Assembly (NCBI RefSeq): GCF_018343715.1
Contig: NZ_JAGYPL010000004.1
Coordinates: forward strand, 248,001 to 312,000
Direction of reading: 5' to 3'
Length of the DNA: 64,000 nucleotides
Source: Bacillus sp. FJAT-49711
GTDB lineage: Bacteria; Bacillota; Bacilli; Bacillales; Bacillaceae_C
A program made the translations under genes and the position numbers. Under the pieces are notes generated by a model. The model was not told where the DNA came from. It did not search any database and saw nothing but the letters and a program-made list of their open reading frames with translations. Positions 1-9,437 of the stretch are shown here, piece by piece. The stretch's first letter is position 1. Each line of letters starts with the position of its first letter.

Positions 1-569
1 GTTGAATTAACCCCTTGTATATTAGGATCAATGCGAATCGCTTCCGCCAACGCACGACCAACAGCTTTAAAAATCGCTTCAATTTTATGGTGTGTATTTT
101 CTCCATACAAAACACGAACATGCAGCGTAATACCAGCATTAAAAGCAAATGCTCTAAAAAATTCTTTTACTAATTCCGTATCAAAATTTCCTAGTGATGG
201 TGTTTGGAATTCACCTTCAAAATGAAGGAAGGGTCTTCCACTTATATCAATAGCAGCAAAACCAAGCGTTTCATCCATCGGTACGTAAGATGATCCGTAG
301 CGGACTATTCCTTTTTTATCACCTAATGCTTCTCGTAATGCTTTTCCAAGTACAATTCCCGCGTCCTCCACAGTATGGTGGCTGTCGATATGTAAGTCCC
401 CATCGACTTTCAGTGTTAAACCAATTCGACCATGGCGGGCAAATGCTTCCATCATATGATCAAAAAATCCAACACCTGTTTGAATTTCTACTGTCGATGG
501 ATCATCTAATCGGCATTCCAGTTCAATTTTCGTTTCTAATGTTTCTCTTTTATTAGATGCACTACGCAT
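1..569 (-). CDS. hisB: Imidazoleglycerol-phosphate dehydratase (partial at left edge)
   Basis: Dehydrates imidazoleglycerol phosphate to imidazole-acetol phosphate in histidine synthesis; cytosolic, Mn-dependent. Translated by eye from the minus strand: the ATG follows GGAGTGAGATGT and about 189 codons run off the edge, so only the last few residues are missing (family members usually end ...GVNSTKG; here GVNS is reached). Family signatures seen: GVGFFDHM around residues 32-39, DSHHTVED around 62-69, DISGRPF, and [16 protein letters not shown] near the C-terminus; these His/Glu motifs form the two metal sites. The start overlaps the end of hisC by 8 bases, so it belongs to the his operon and is probably translationally coupled. 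Confidence 0.96.
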   Translation of the reverse strand, partial: MRSASNKRETLETKIELECRLDDPSTVEIQTGVGFFDHMMEAFARHGRIGLTLKVDGDLHIDSHHTVEDAGIVLGKALREALGDKKGIVRYGSSYVPMDETLGFAAIDISGRPFLHFEGEFQTPSLGNFDTELVKEFFRAFAFNAGITLHVRVLYGENTHHKIEAIFKAVGRALAEAIRIDPNIQGVNS

Positions 570-1623
570 ACATCTCACTCCATTCGTTTAAAGCAGTTTG
601 GAGCTTCACATGTTCATCTTTCGTTCCCACGGAAATCCTGACTGCTTTTAATGCTTCGTCGTCAAAAAATCGAATCTTAATTTTTTGTTCATATAAGAAG
701 TCAGCTAACGCCTTAGCCTTATCCATTTTGATGAGAAAAAAATTAGTATGGCTAGGAAATAATGTTGCGCCTTCAACTTTGTGAACAAATTCTGTTAACA
801 TTTCCTCAAGCTCAGCAATTTGGCCAAGCTGTATTAATAAAAATTGGTCCAATATATTTGGATTTCCTAGTAATTGAGTGCCAATTTGTGCAGATACGGT
901 ATTGACGTTATAAGGTGGCTTGATGCGACTGATGCCTTCAATGATTTGCTCATTCGCGATTAAAAACCCAAGTCTCAGTGCAGCCATCCCCATTGCTTTT
1001 GATGCCGTTCTTAAAATAATTAGATTTTCATAATCCAATACTTTTTTGGCAAATGACGACTCTCCGGCAAAGTCGATATATGCTTCATCAAGGACAAGAA
1101 CACCCTCTACTTGACGCAGGACAGATATCAACTCATCGATTTCTGCTTCAGCATATAGCTGCCCTGTCGGATTATTCGGATTCGACAATAGCATAAGTTT
1201 AGGTTTTCTTTCAGCAATTTCCCCTAAAACCTTTTCCAATGGCAGTGAAAAATCATCATTTAACTGGATCCGTGTAACTTTCGCTCCCATGATGACAGCA
1301 TTTTTTTCATACATTGAAAAATCAGGCTCCAAAACGAATACCTCGTCGCCAGGGTCTAGAAAATATTGAGAAATTAAAGAGATTAGTTCATCCGATCCGT
1401 TTCCCGGAATAATATGATCAGCGGGAAATCCACTAAAATTTCCATAAGCTTGAACAAGTGCATCGGAACTTTCAGCTGGATAACGATTAATAAGTGTCTC
1501 CTGCAACTTACCAAGATCCACTGATGTTAATAAGCTCATGAATGCTTCATTATTATCTAATCTGATCATGTCATACTCAGGTTTTACCTTATATGGTGTC
1601 AAACCTTGAAGTGCTTTTCTCAT
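562..1623 (-). CDS. hisC: Histidinol-phosphate aminotransferase
   Basis: PLP enzyme that converts imidazole-acetol phosphate plus glutamate to histidinol phosphate. 353 residues, usual length. Seen: NPNNPTG at 148-154, DEAYIDF from 179, and the PLP lysine in [15 protein letters not shown] (K209), a fold-type I aminotransferase pattern. In some Bacillus the hisC product also serves tyrosine/phenylalanine synthesis; here its place inside hisD-hisC-hisB argues for histidine. ATGA overlap with the stop of hisD sets the start. Confidence 0.96.
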   Translation of the reverse strand: MRKALQGLTPYKVKPEYDMIRLDNNEAFMSLLTSVDLGKLQETLINRYPAESSDALVQAYGNFSGFPADHIIPGNGSDELISLISQYFLDPGDEVFVLEPDFSMYEKNAVIMGAKVTRIQLNDDFSLPLEKVLGEIAERKPKLMLLSNPNNPTGQLYAEAEIDELISVLRQVEGVLVLDEAYIDFAGESSFAKKVLDYENLIILRTASKAMGMAALRLGFLIANEQIIEGISRIKPPYNVNTVSAQIGTQLLGNPNILDQFLLIQLGQIAELEEMLTEFVHKVEGATLFPSHTNFFLIKMDKAKALADFLYEQKIKIRFFDDEALKAVRISVGTKDEHVKLQTALNEWSEMYA

Positions 1624-2903
1624 TGTTCCAGCCTCACTTTCACAGCACGGGCATGCCCATCCAATTTTTCCTCTGCAGCAATTTTTTCAATATAAGGTGC
1701 TGCATGGCGGAGTGCTTCCTCAGAATAGTAAACAAAGGTTGTTTTTTTCACGAAATCATCTACTGAAAGACCTGAAGAGAATCTTGCAGTCCCAGAAGTA
1801 GGCAATATGTGGTTCGGACCGGCAAAATAATCTCCGACTGGCTCAGGAGTATAGCTTCCAATAAATACGGAACCAGCATTTTTCACCTTGCTCAAATATT
1901 GAAGTGCATTTTCCACTTGAATTTCTAAATGTTCAGGGGCAAGTGCATTGACTAACTCAAATGCTTCATCAATGGATCCGACAACGACAGCAGCGCCTTC
2001 ATTCAAGAGAGAAACTTCTGCGATTTCCCTTCGCGGCAACAGAGCACATTGCTTTTTTACTTCAGCCAAAGTTTCTTCTACTAATTGCTCTGAAGTAGAA
2101 AAAATAAAAGCACGTGCTTTTTCATCATGTTCAGCTTGTGCAATTAAATCTGCTGCAACGAACTTAGGATTCGCTGTTTCATCTGCGATTATAGCAACTT
2201 CTGAAGGCCCCGCTATCATTTCGATCCCAACATCACCAAAGACAAGTGACTTAGCTGCCGCCACATACGCATTTCCCGGACCAACGATTTTATCAACCGG
2301 CTCGATTTCTTCCGTTCCATAAGCCAAAGCTGCAATGGCCTGACTTCCGCCCATTTTATAAATCTTATGGACCCCTGCAATATCAGCAGCAACCGATAAG
2401 ATTGGCGTAATTGAACCGCCGCCGCGAGAGGGTGTTGCCATCACAATTTCGCGCACGCCTGCCAAAACCGCGGGAATTGCATTCATTAATACTGAAGATG
2501 GATAAACCGCTGTTCCACCTGGGACATATACTCCTACACGATCAATCGGGCGAAAAAGCTGTCCAGAGATAATGTCATCCGTCATCTCCATCATCCGTGA
2601 CTGCTGCAATTGTTTTGAATGGAATTTCCGAATATTATCAGCAGCTTTTTTTAGCGCTTCAATTAAGTCATCAGGAACTTGTTCCCATGCTGCTTTTCTT
2701 TCTTCTTCTGTAACTTCCCATTTTTCAGGAATACCTCCATCAAATTTCAATGTGTATTCCTTTAAAGCTGATTCGCCATTACTTCTGATGTTTTCAAGCA
2801 CTTCTTTGACGGTCGATAAAACTTGATCTTCAAATGCTTGTTTTTTCGTTTTTCGCGAAATAAAAGCTTCAACGAATTGTTCGGGTGAATAAGTAGGAAT
2901 CAT
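1620..2903 (-). CDS. hisD: Histidinol dehydrogenase
   Basis: Zinc enzyme for the last two steps, L-histidinol to histidine with two NAD+. 427 residues, normal size. Family motifs seen: GVYVPGGTAVYPSSVLM around residue 125-140, KMGGSQAIAALAYGT, the NAD/zinc region AGPSEVAIIADETA, QAEHDEKARAF and the late GPNHILPTSGTARF. Start ATG follows GAGGAGGGG and overlaps the hisG stop as ATGA. Confidence 0.97.
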   Translation of the reverse strand: MIPTYSPEQFVEAFISRKTKKQAFEDQVLSTVKEVLENIRSNGESALKEYTLKFDGGIPEKWEVTEEERKAAWEQVPDDLIEALKKAADNIRKFHSKQLQQSRMMEMTDDIISGQLFRPIDRVGVYVPGGTAVYPSSVLMNAIPAVLAGVREIVMATPSRGGGSITPILSVAADIAGVHKIYKMGGSQAIAALAYGTEEIEPVDKIVGPGNAYVAAAKSLVFGDVGIEMIAGPSEVAIIADETANPKFVAADLIAQAEHDEKARAFIFSTSEQLVEETLAEVKKQCALLPRREIAEVSLLNEGAAVVVGSIDEAFELVNALAPEHLEIQVENALQYLSKVKNAGSVFIGSYTPEPVGDYFAGPNHILPTSGTARFSSGLSVDDFVKKTTFVYYSEEALRHAAPYIEKIAAEEKLDGHARAVKVRLEQ

Positions 2904-3520
2904 ATAATCCCCTCCTCTACGCGGAACGAATCTATTAATGGCGTCAAAATAGATCTTTTTAATTTTAAAGAATTCCGATTCGCAATTAAGCGGGCAGAAA
3001 TAGTCAACATTTCTTCTTTCACGACGAGTCCATTTTCTTTTAACGTATTTCCCGTCTCAACAATGTCGACGATATCATCTGCCAGCCCTAAAAGTGGGGC
3101 TAATTCCACTGAGCCTTCCAATTTCACGATATCTACCGATTTTCCTTGGTCTCGGAAATATTTCGTCGTGATATTCGGATATTTCGTTGCGATCCTTTGC
3201 TTTCGCAGAGGCGTCAAATTCGATGGCTCCCCTGCAATAGCAAATCTGCATTTTCCAAATGGAAGCGGCAATAAATCAAATACATCCGGTTGGACTTCTA
3301 ATAAAATATCCTCGCCTACAATTCCGAGATCGGCAATCCCATACTCTACATAAGTTGCGACATCAATCCCTTTTGCGAAAATAGCACAAAAATGATCTGT
3401 TTCAACTTGCAGTTTTCGACCTTTATCAAGCAACGGATTAACGTCATAATCACGATCCTTTAAAAATTGAGTAAATTGCTTCTCCAACCTACCTTTTGTC
3501 AGTGCAATAACAGGTTTCAT
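2900..3520 (-). CDS. hisG: ATP phosphoribosyltransferase, short catalytic subunit
   Basis: Commits PRPP and ATP to histidine synthesis. 206 residues is the short form, which lacks the C-terminal regulatory ACT-like domain and needs HisZ; hisZ is directly upstream with a 4-base ATGA overlap. Seen: N-terminal ALTKGRLEKQ, the GIADLGIVGEDIL segment and the PRPP-binding stretch DDIVDIVETGNTLKENGL. Ribosome site GAGGTGATCG. Feedback control by histidine would act through the HisG-HisZ octamer (family knowledge). Confidence 0.97.
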   Translation of the reverse strand: MKPVIALTKGRLEKQFTQFLKDRDYDVNPLLDKGRKLQVETDHFCAIFAKGIDVATYVEYGIADLGIVGEDILLEVQPDVFDLLPLPFGKCRFAIAGEPSNLTPLRKQRIATKYPNITTKYFRDQGKSVDIVKLEGSVELAPLLGLADDIVDIVETGNTLKENGLVVKEEMLTISARLIANRNSLKLKRSILTPLIDSFRVEEGII

Positions 3521-4641
3521 CGTTCGATCACCTCAAACTTTCCATTTAAATTCTTAATTTCGTATACTTGGTCATAATCTTTTACATTTACTGAATCTGA
3601 TTGGACATCTACAATACAATTTTGAAATGATTCCCGAACATTTTCAGCAAATGCTAAGGATTCTTCATTTGCAATAATACAGACTTTTTCCAATGACTTC
3701 GTTTCTTTTACTTGGGCTGCCAATACTTCAACATCAAGAGCAATTCCTACTGCTGAAATGCTTTCGCCAAACTGCTCATATAAGCGATCATAACGGCCCC
3801 CCGAAAAGCAAATTGCACCTGAGCTTTGTAAAAATCCTCGGAACATCAATCCAGAATAGTATGGAAGATTTTTCACTCTTCCAAGATCAACGAGAATTTC
3901 TCCACTGCCTGATTGCTGTAAAATATGGGCAAGCTTCTTTATATGTCGTAAAGTACCTAGCACATTTTCTCGTTCTTTCCATCTTTCTTCATATTCTGCT
4001 ATGATTTCGATTGGCCCGAAAGCATCAACTAATGATGCGATCTCTTCCGCTTTCTCTTGATCACTATGAGCAAGCGCAATTTGATACACTTCATCCTTTT
4101 TCTTATCATGCATCGCTTGCCTCAATCGTTCTGCTTCAACCTTTGATAATTGGAGCTCCGAAACGAGACTTTCATATATTTCAGTATGGCCCAGTTCAAT
4201 GACACACGTACCAACCCCGATTTCTTTCAAAAAAGCCTGCGCCATTAATAAACATTCACTTTCTCCCATTAATTCTGGGTGATGTAAAATTTCTACACCA
4301 ATTTGGTGATATTCCACACCTGGCATGTTCCGTTTAAAAATAGACCCTTGATACGCCCATTTTTGCGGCTTTTTTTCTTGAGTTGATAAGGCACGCGCTA
4401 TCGCTGTCGTCCAGTCTGGCCGCAGTACCTCAATTTCTCCTTCACTGTCAAACCACTTCATCATATCTTGTAATTTCATATCAATAAATTCATTCGTAAA
4501 AGTTGAAGCGTACTCGATGACAGGTGTTGAGATGGGTTTGTACCCTCTCATCATCGTAATTTGTCTAAACTTCTCCATCACCTGAAAACGATTATTAAGA
4601 GAAGTCCCTATTTCATCTTTACTACCAGCTGGTAAAAACAA
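3517..4641 (-). CDS. hisZ: ATP phosphoribosyltransferase regulatory subunit
   Basis: Histidyl-tRNA-synthetase-like paralogue without tRNA charging; partners the short HisG and mediates histidine inhibition. 374 residues. Class II synthetase traces are visible: LRPDWTTAIARAL (motif 2-like), YQGSIFKRNMPGVEYHQIGVE and SGGRYDRLYEQFG (motif 3-like). First gene of the operon. The best start is a TTG (MFLPAGSKDEIG...) about ten bases after AGGAAG; no ATG fits. The 200 bases upstream hold no T-box core; a weak promoter-like pair (TTGTGC, 17 bases, TATATT) lies near 4700-4745, so I cannot say how the operon is controlled. Confidence 0.93.
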   Translation of the reverse strand: MFLPAGSKDEIGTSLNNRFQVMEKFRQITMMRGYKPISTPVIEYASTFTNEFIDMKLQDMMKWFDSEGEIEVLRPDWTTAIARALSTQEKKPQKWAYQGSIFKRNMPGVEYHQIGVEILHHPELMGESECLLMAQAFLKEIGVGTCVIELGHTEIYESLVSELQLSKVEAERLRQAMHDKKKDEVYQIALAHSDQEKAEEIASLVDAFGPIEIIAEYEERWKERENVLGTLRHIKKLAHILQQSGSGEILVDLGRVKNLPYYSGLMFRGFLQSSGAICFSGGRYDRLYEQFGESISAVGIALDVEVLAAQVKETKSLEKVCIIANEESLAFAENVRESFQNCIVDVQSDSVNVKDYDQVYEIKNLNGKFEVIER

Positions 4642-4846
4642 TCCAATTCACTTCCTGATTCTTTAGTTCGTTATCACTCTACCAAACTAAAGGATTTTTT
4701 AATTTCTACAAATATATCATAAATCAAATGTATGCACAAGGATAATTTTTTGAATATGAGAAAGCGCCATGCCTTCTCTTGCAACTCCAAAATTGGAGGG
4801 GATAAGCTTGAGCTAATCCATCAGGCCAATTATAATTTCTTTATTT

Positions 4847-4884
4847 AAAAAACTCCCCCTATATTTTATGTTCGGAGGAGTTTT
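4847..4884 (-). terminator. Rho-independent terminator of the GH3 gene
   Basis: On the minus strand AAAACTCCTCC, a 14-base loop, then GGGGGAGTTTTTT. It lies directly after the stop codon of the GH3 glycosidase and separates it from the his operon. Confidence 0.8.
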
Positions 4885-4894
4885 AACTAAAATC

Positions 4895-7693
4895 TTATCT
4901 ATTGTCCATCATTATGCGAATTTGTTCTTCAAGAGATTCTGTCATCTCTATTTTACAATCGGAAATTTCCATACCTGTTTGTCCAAAATAGATTTTAAGA
5001 TAGAAGTTAGGATTAAAGACAACTCCTAAATCAATACTTTCTGTTTTCCATTCTGTATCTTTACCTGTCAAGGTGATGGTTTTAAGTAATGCATTATCTT
5101 TAAAGAAAGATACAGGTAGCTGTGCAAGTGGCAGGTCTATTTTACTTCTGCATGAAAATTGGATTTGGTATTTTCCTCTTTCTTTTACAGTGACTTGGAA
5201 AATAGTAGATGCCCCTTTTTGCGTCTTTAGCATATCTGGGGTAATCGAATGTTCACCCGCCACTTTTATTTGTTGCATATCAAACATGGCTGCATCTTCT
5301 TCAGTTATACTCTTTTCCAATTCTCGATCCAGTTCACTTTCAATACCCCTTATTCGATCAAAGGTTGGAAATTTCATTAATGCTTTGCAAATATTCATTG
5401 CACTGCGTTGATACTCACCAATTGTCACACGACCAGATGCTAATCCTTCAACAGCATTATCTTGGGTTGTATTTTCCTTGGCATTTGCTGTAACCATGAA
5501 CAAATCATTCTGATTTCTTACCATCGCTGCAATATTTTTGATGCTTCCTTGTTCTCCTTCGTCATTTCCTTTTGCCCACCAGTCGGTCATAACGATTCCG
5601 TCAAATCCCCATTCTTCTCGTAACACTTTCGTTAGCAAATCATAGTTACTTGCAGTCCATAAGCCATTAATTGGTCCGTAGGTAGACATAATTGAATAGG
5701 CTTGTCCTTCTTTAACCGCTATTTCAAAACACTTTAAATAAATTTCTCGGAGCGCACGTTCAGATACAACGGCATCTACATCATTGCGCTTATACTCTTG
5801 GTTATTGGCAGCAAAATGTTTGATTGTTCCAGTTACACCATATTTGTGCATTCCCTTTAACTGCGCCGCGGCAATCTTCCCTGTTAAAAGCGGATCTTCA
5901 GAAAAATATTCGAAGTTTCGACCATTCAAAGGGTTTCGGTGTAAATTCATTCCAGGTCCAAGCAATGTATCGACCCGATTTTTACGAAGTTCCAAACCGA
6001 CAATTTCAAATAGTTCTTGTGATAAATCTTCATTAAATGAGGCAGCTAGGCACGTTCCATTTGGTAAGGAAAAGGCAATTGTTCCACAGTCCATACGGAT
6101 CCCACTCGGTCCATCTGCACAACATCCTAAAGGAATGCCAAAGTCTAACAACTCATCTGTGACTCCACCAAATGCACCTGCTGTTCCAGGCGTTACTTTA
6201 GGTGAACTCATTCCCTCTCCTCGAACGACACAAGTTAAATCTTCCTCTGATAGTTGGGCAATAAACTGTTCGATCGTTACTTTCTCGTCTGCTACATCAC
6301 TAAGCTTATATCCTTTATCTCCAGTAAAAGGGATTGCTTCTGGGCGTTGCATCTTTTCTTCTATCGCTATAGTTCTTTGAGGAACTATTTCAAAACCAAT
6401 CTTCACTTTTTCATTATCACGAACAATTGGTTTCATCCGTTCAAAGGTAGTAACAGGCGCTAAAACTTCCGACAATTTTTCAATTACCATTATCTCATCT
6501 TGCACAAAACTACCTGCTAATGATGCATTCCGAACATCGTTTCCAATATAAAACTCGTATGTCCCTTCCTCTAATACGTAACTTGACTTATGTCCTGTTA
6601 CTCCACTGTCATCATATGAAGCGAATGTTGCCTTTCCACATTCGATTGTAATCGTTTCGGATTCTCCAGGTTTTAATGTTTCGGTTTTTGCAAACCCACT
6701 TAGACTGCGTAATGGTTTTCCGAGCTTTCCTTGCGGAGCGTTTAAGTATACCTGCACCACTTCTTTTCCTGAGAATGCTCCAGTATTTGTTACTGTAACC
6801 ACCGCTTTAACAGCTTCATCTGGTACACTGAATGATTTAATCTCGATTGAGAATGTTGTATAAGAAAGCCCATATCCAAAAGGATACAACACTTTATCAT
6901 TTGCAAATGTTTCAAAATAACGATACCCCACATAAATGTCTTCCACATAATGGTTTTCCTTTTCATCTCCAAAATAAGGAGTAGAAGGATAATCAGCTAT
7001 ATCAAAAGCGATCGTATCTGTTAACTTACCACTTGGTGAAACGGTTCCATTTATTACATCAAGTACGCCATTTCCACCTTCTTGTCCTCCTTGCCATACA
7101 TACAGAACTGCAGAAGGATCATATTTCTTAACCCACTTCATATCAATGATATTTCCAACATTCAAAAGAACAATTGTTTTTTCAAACTTTTTACAGACTA
7201 ACTGAAGCATCTCTTCTTCTGTTTCCGTTAATAAATAACTTCCAGCTTCAGCTGTTGCATCTTTATCTTCACCAGCTGTACGTCCAATGATAATAATAGC
7301 TGTATCCGATTCTTGTCTTGCAGTATCGACGAGATCCATAGAAAGTGGCATCTCCTCCTGTGACCATGGCTCGCTTGCCCAACCTTGTCCCGCATCGAAA
7401 GGATGTTGCTCAATCCACTCCAAGTATGTATTCTTTACATTCTTGTTCAAATGGTAGCTATCACTTTGTTCTAGAGCATCCAAAATACTTACGACATAAG
7501 ATGTGTTAACTAGGCCTCCAGATCCGGTTCCGCTTTTAAAATAATTGAACTGACTTCTTCCAAATACTGCAATATTGTTTCCTTTTTGTAAGGGGAGAAC
7601 TTGATTATCATTCTTTAGTAAAACAATTCCTTCAGCCACTGCTTGCCTTGCCTTTTGTGCATAACGGTCTAAATCAAATAATTTTGTCACCAT
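4895..7693 (-). CDS. Glycoside hydrolase family 3, reversed domain order
   Basis: Beta-glycosidase, retaining mechanism, about 932 residues. The domain order is opposite to most GH3 enzymes: first the alpha/beta sandwich normally called C-terminal (GIVLLKNDNQVLPL at about 22-35, PFGYGLSYTTF at about 272-282), then a fibronectin-III-like domain (about 295-390), then the TIM barrel (CADGPSGIRM at about 525-534, GRNFEYFSEDP near 591, KHFAANNQEY near 625, nucleophile Asp about 704 in GIVMTDWWAKGN), then a C-terminal beta-rich, possibly carbohydrate-binding module. No signal peptide, so it probably acts in the cytosol on imported oligosaccharides. ATG chosen because AAGGGTG lies eight bases before it; an upstream in-frame TTG falls in that site. 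No sugar transporter is adjacent. Substrate (beta-glucoside or xyloside) cannot be told. Confidence 0.9.
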   Translation of the reverse strand: MVTKLFDLDRYAQKARQAVAEGIVLLKNDNQVLPLQKGNNIAVFGRSQFNYFKSGTGSGGLVNTSYVVSILDALEQSDSYHLNKNVKNTYLEWIEQHPFDAGQGWASEPWSQEEMPLSMDLVDTARQESDTAIIIIGRTAGEDKDATAEAGSYLLTETEEEMLQLVCKKFEKTIVLLNVGNIIDMKWVKKYDPSAVLYVWQGGQEGGNGVLDVINGTVSPSGKLTDTIAFDIADYPSTPYFGDEKENHYVEDIYVGYRYFETFANDKVLYPFGYGLSYTTFSIEIKSFSVPDEAVKAVVTVTNTGAFSGKEVVQVYLNAPQGKLGKPLRSLSGFAKTETLKPGESETITIECGKATFASYDDSGVTGHKSSYVLEEGTYEFYIGNDVRNASLAGSFVQDEIMVIEKLSEVLAPVTTFERMKPIVRDNEKVKIGFEIVPQRTIAIEEKMQRPEAIPFTGDKGYKLSDVADEKVTIEQFIAQLSEEDLTCVVRGEGMSSPKVTPGTAGAFGGVTDELLDFGIPLGCCADGPSGIRMDCGTIAFSLPNGTCLAASFNEDLSQELFEIVGLELRKNRVDTLLGPGMNLHRNPLNGRNFEYFSEDPLLTGKIAAAQLKGMHKYGVTGTIKHFAANNQEYKRNDVDAVVSERALREIYLKCFEIAVKEGQAYSIMSTYGPINGLWTASNYDLLTKVLREEWGFDGIVMTDWWAKGNDEGEQGSIKNIAAMVRNQNDLFMVTANAKENTTQDNAVEGLASGRVTIGEYQRSAMNICKALMKFPTFDRIRGIESELDRELEKSITEEDAAMFDMQQIKVAGEHSITPDMLKTQKGASTIFQVTVKERGKYQIQFSCRSKIDLPLAQLPVSFFKDNALLKTITLTGKDTEWKTESIDLGVVFNPNFYLKIYFGQTGMEISDCKIEMTESLEEQIRIMMDNR

Positions 7694-8140
7694 TTTCCAG
7701 TCACCCTTCAAGTTAGTAAAACTAATAACTTAGTAATCTGCAAATAAGTATTTCTAATAAAAATTTAGTACCTTTAGACGCTACTTATATAATAGACGAA
7801 ATGGGAAAGAGATTTCAAAAATTAACCCTATTTTAAAAAATACTTGTCGAATATAATATTCTACCCCATTTATGTCTCTACATAAAAAACTATCATGATC
7901 TTTCGCTCTCAACCCAGGAATGAAAATGGGTTTCTCGCTCCATAATGTTGATACCGCAAACAGTGAGTATATAACGTGGTCTTTAATGGTGGCTTGACCC
8001 TGTATAAAAAACTGTTGGAATGAATTTGGTGTACAACCCATTGTTAGCTCTCTCTTGTTGAGAGATGACTACGAACAGAAAAATGTTTAATTTCAAATTC
8101 ATTCCACTGTTTGTGGAATACATTTAGAAGGTGGAGTGAA
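7694..8140 (+). other. Gene-free stretch: GH3 upstream region and IS110 left noncoding end
   Basis: The first 80 bases hold the GH3 5' region (AT-rich, no confident promoter). The rest is the noncoding left end of the IS110 element, without a credible gene. In the IS110 subgroup this end is transcribed as the bridge RNA (family knowledge). Structured segments are listed separately. Confidence 0.6.
8017..8119 (+). promoter_or_regulatory. Two competing hairpins in the IS110 leader
   Basis: A perfect 12-base inverted repeat, GGAATGAATTTG at 8017-8028 and CAAATTCATTCC at 8094-8105, encloses a smaller hairpin (TCTC/GAGA near 8050-8063). The right arm overlaps a second perfect hairpin, ATTCCAC TGTTT GTGGAAT at 8101-8119, which stands just before the ribosome site GGTGGAG. 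The two structures cannot form together in full. They may be part of the bridge RNA or may control transposase translation. Confidence 0.6.
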
Positions 8141-9280
8141 ATGGAAACATTGTACAAACGATGTGCAGGTCTGGATGTCCATTCGGAAACAATTGTGGCC
8201 TGCGTGATTCTTGGTGAATCAGAGAACGATACAGTTAAGTTGATTGAAACATTTCCTACTTTGACGAAAGATCTGTTTCGTCTACTTAAATGGCTAGAAG
8301 AAAAAGAAGTGACCCATATCGCAATGGAAAGTACCGGAGTGTACTGGAAACCTGTCTATAATATCCTAGAGGACTTCTTTGACATTACTTTGGCAAATGC
8401 TCAGCGCATTAAAAATGTTCCTGGCAGAAAAACGGATGTTTCGGATGCAGAGTGGATTGCCAAATTATTGAGGCATGGTTTGATTGAGAAAAGTTTCGTC
8501 CCTCCGGAAGACATTCGCAATTTGCGAGATTTAACCCGTTTGAGAAAGAAATGGATTGGACATATGACTTCTGAAAAGAATCGGATCCAAAAAGTATTGG
8601 AGACTTCAAACATCAAATTAGGGACAGTCATTTCCGATGTTTTCGGAGTTTCTGGCAGAAAATTGTTGGAACAACTAATGTCCAATGGCTATATAGATCA
8701 AGAAGATGTCGAACAAAAGATACATGGGAGTATGGCGCATAAAAAACAATTAATTACAGATTCCCTGTTTGGCACATTGAATGATCACCAACTGTTTCTT
8801 ATCAAACAGTCATGGATGCACATTGTCTATCTGGAAGAATTAATTTCCGATATTGAAAAAAGGATCGATGGGATACTGATAAACTATAAAGAAGAAGTAG
8901 AACTTCTTATCACAATGCCGGGGATTAAGAAAGATACTGCAGCCGTGATCATCGCAGAAATTGGAGTTGATATGACACAATTTCCAACTTCCAAGCACCT
9001 TGCGTCATGGGCAGGATTGTCACCTGGAAATCACGAAAGCGCTGGAAAACGAAAGAGTACGCGAACCGTGAAAGGAAACCCGCATATTAAGTCGGCATTG
9101 TGTGAAGCCGCTTGGGCGGTATCTAGAAGTCGAAGTAAAATGTTATCAGTGAAATATTGGTCTTTATCTGCAAGAAGAGGAAAGAAAAAAGCACTCGTTG
9201 CCATTGGACATCGAATGCTTACCATTGTCTATCATATGCTTCAGAACAAAGAACCCTACCACGAGCCTACTGCAACTTAG
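8141..9280 (+). CDS. IS110-family transposase (DEDD recombinase)
   Basis: 379 residues. The N-terminal RuvC-like DEDD domain shows AGLDVHSETIVACV (D12), HIAMESTGVYWKPV and VPGRKTDVSDAEWIAKLL; the C-terminal Tnp20 domain shows MPGIKKDTAAVIIAEIG, ASWAGLSPGNHESAGKRKS (with the serine thought to attack DNA) and GNPHIKSALCEAAWAV. IS110 enzymes act with a structured RNA made from the element's own noncoding end. ATG chosen because GGTGGAG lies seven bases upstream; an upstream TTG lies inside the hairpin. Full length, no frameshift, so probably functional. Plus strand, opposite to its neighbours. Confidence 0.95.
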   Translation: METLYKRCAGLDVHSETIVACVILGESENDTVKLIETFPTLTKDLFRLLKWLEEKEVTHIAMESTGVYWKPVYNILEDFFDITLANAQRIKNVPGRKTDVSDAEWIAKLLRHGLIEKSFVPPEDIRNLRDLTRLRKKWIGHMTSEKNRIQKVLETSNIKLGTVISDVFGVSGRKLLEQLMSNGYIDQEDVEQKIHGSMAHKKQLITDSLFGTLNDHQLFLIKQSWMHIVYLEELISDIEKRIDGILINYKEEVELLITMPGIKKDTAAVIIAEIGVDMTQFPTSKHLASWAGLSPGNHESAGKRKSTRTVKGNPHIKSALCEAAWAVSRSRSKMLSVKYWSLSARRGKKKALVAIGHRMLTIVYHMLQNKEPYHEPTAT

Positions 9281-9413
9281 CATTATAGACAATAAATAGA
9301 AAAGTTATACGAGAAACCGTAAATTATGGTAGCTCTACTTTCCTATTGTAAATTTCAGTTGTTAGTTAGTTTTGACAATTGATATAAATCTTAAACAAGA
9401 ATTTATTTTCACA

Positions 9414-9436
9414 GAAAAAGGAACCTATATAGTTCC
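9414..9436 (-). terminator. Terminator of the opp operon
   Basis: Minus strand GGAAC, seven-base loop, GTTCC then five T, beginning one base after the oppF stop codon. Confidence 0.75.
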
Positions 9437-9437
9437 T

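Larger units (their letters stand above)
7780..9310 (+). mobile_element. IS110-family insertion sequence (ends approximate)
   Basis: One intact DEDD transposase gene with a long left noncoding region (about 300 bases) and a short right one, inserted between the GH3 gene and the opp operon. IS110 elements have no clear terminal inverted repeats and make no or tiny target duplications, so the borders cannot be fixed by eye. A loosely matching pair, ATAATAGAC at about 7786-7800 and ATTATAGAC at about 9282-9291, may mark the borders. Integrity of the transposase suggests a recent or active insertion. Confidence 0.55.

Noticed and set aside
4642-4846. T-box or riboswitch for the his operon
   Set aside because: No GGTGG-type T-box core and no terminator hairpin stand between the likely promoter and hisZ; only a small CTCC/GGAG hairpin was seen.
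7781-8041. 86-residue open frame upstream of the transposase on the minus strand
   Set aside because: No ribosome site; it covers the noncoding left end of the IS, which forms RNA structures instead.
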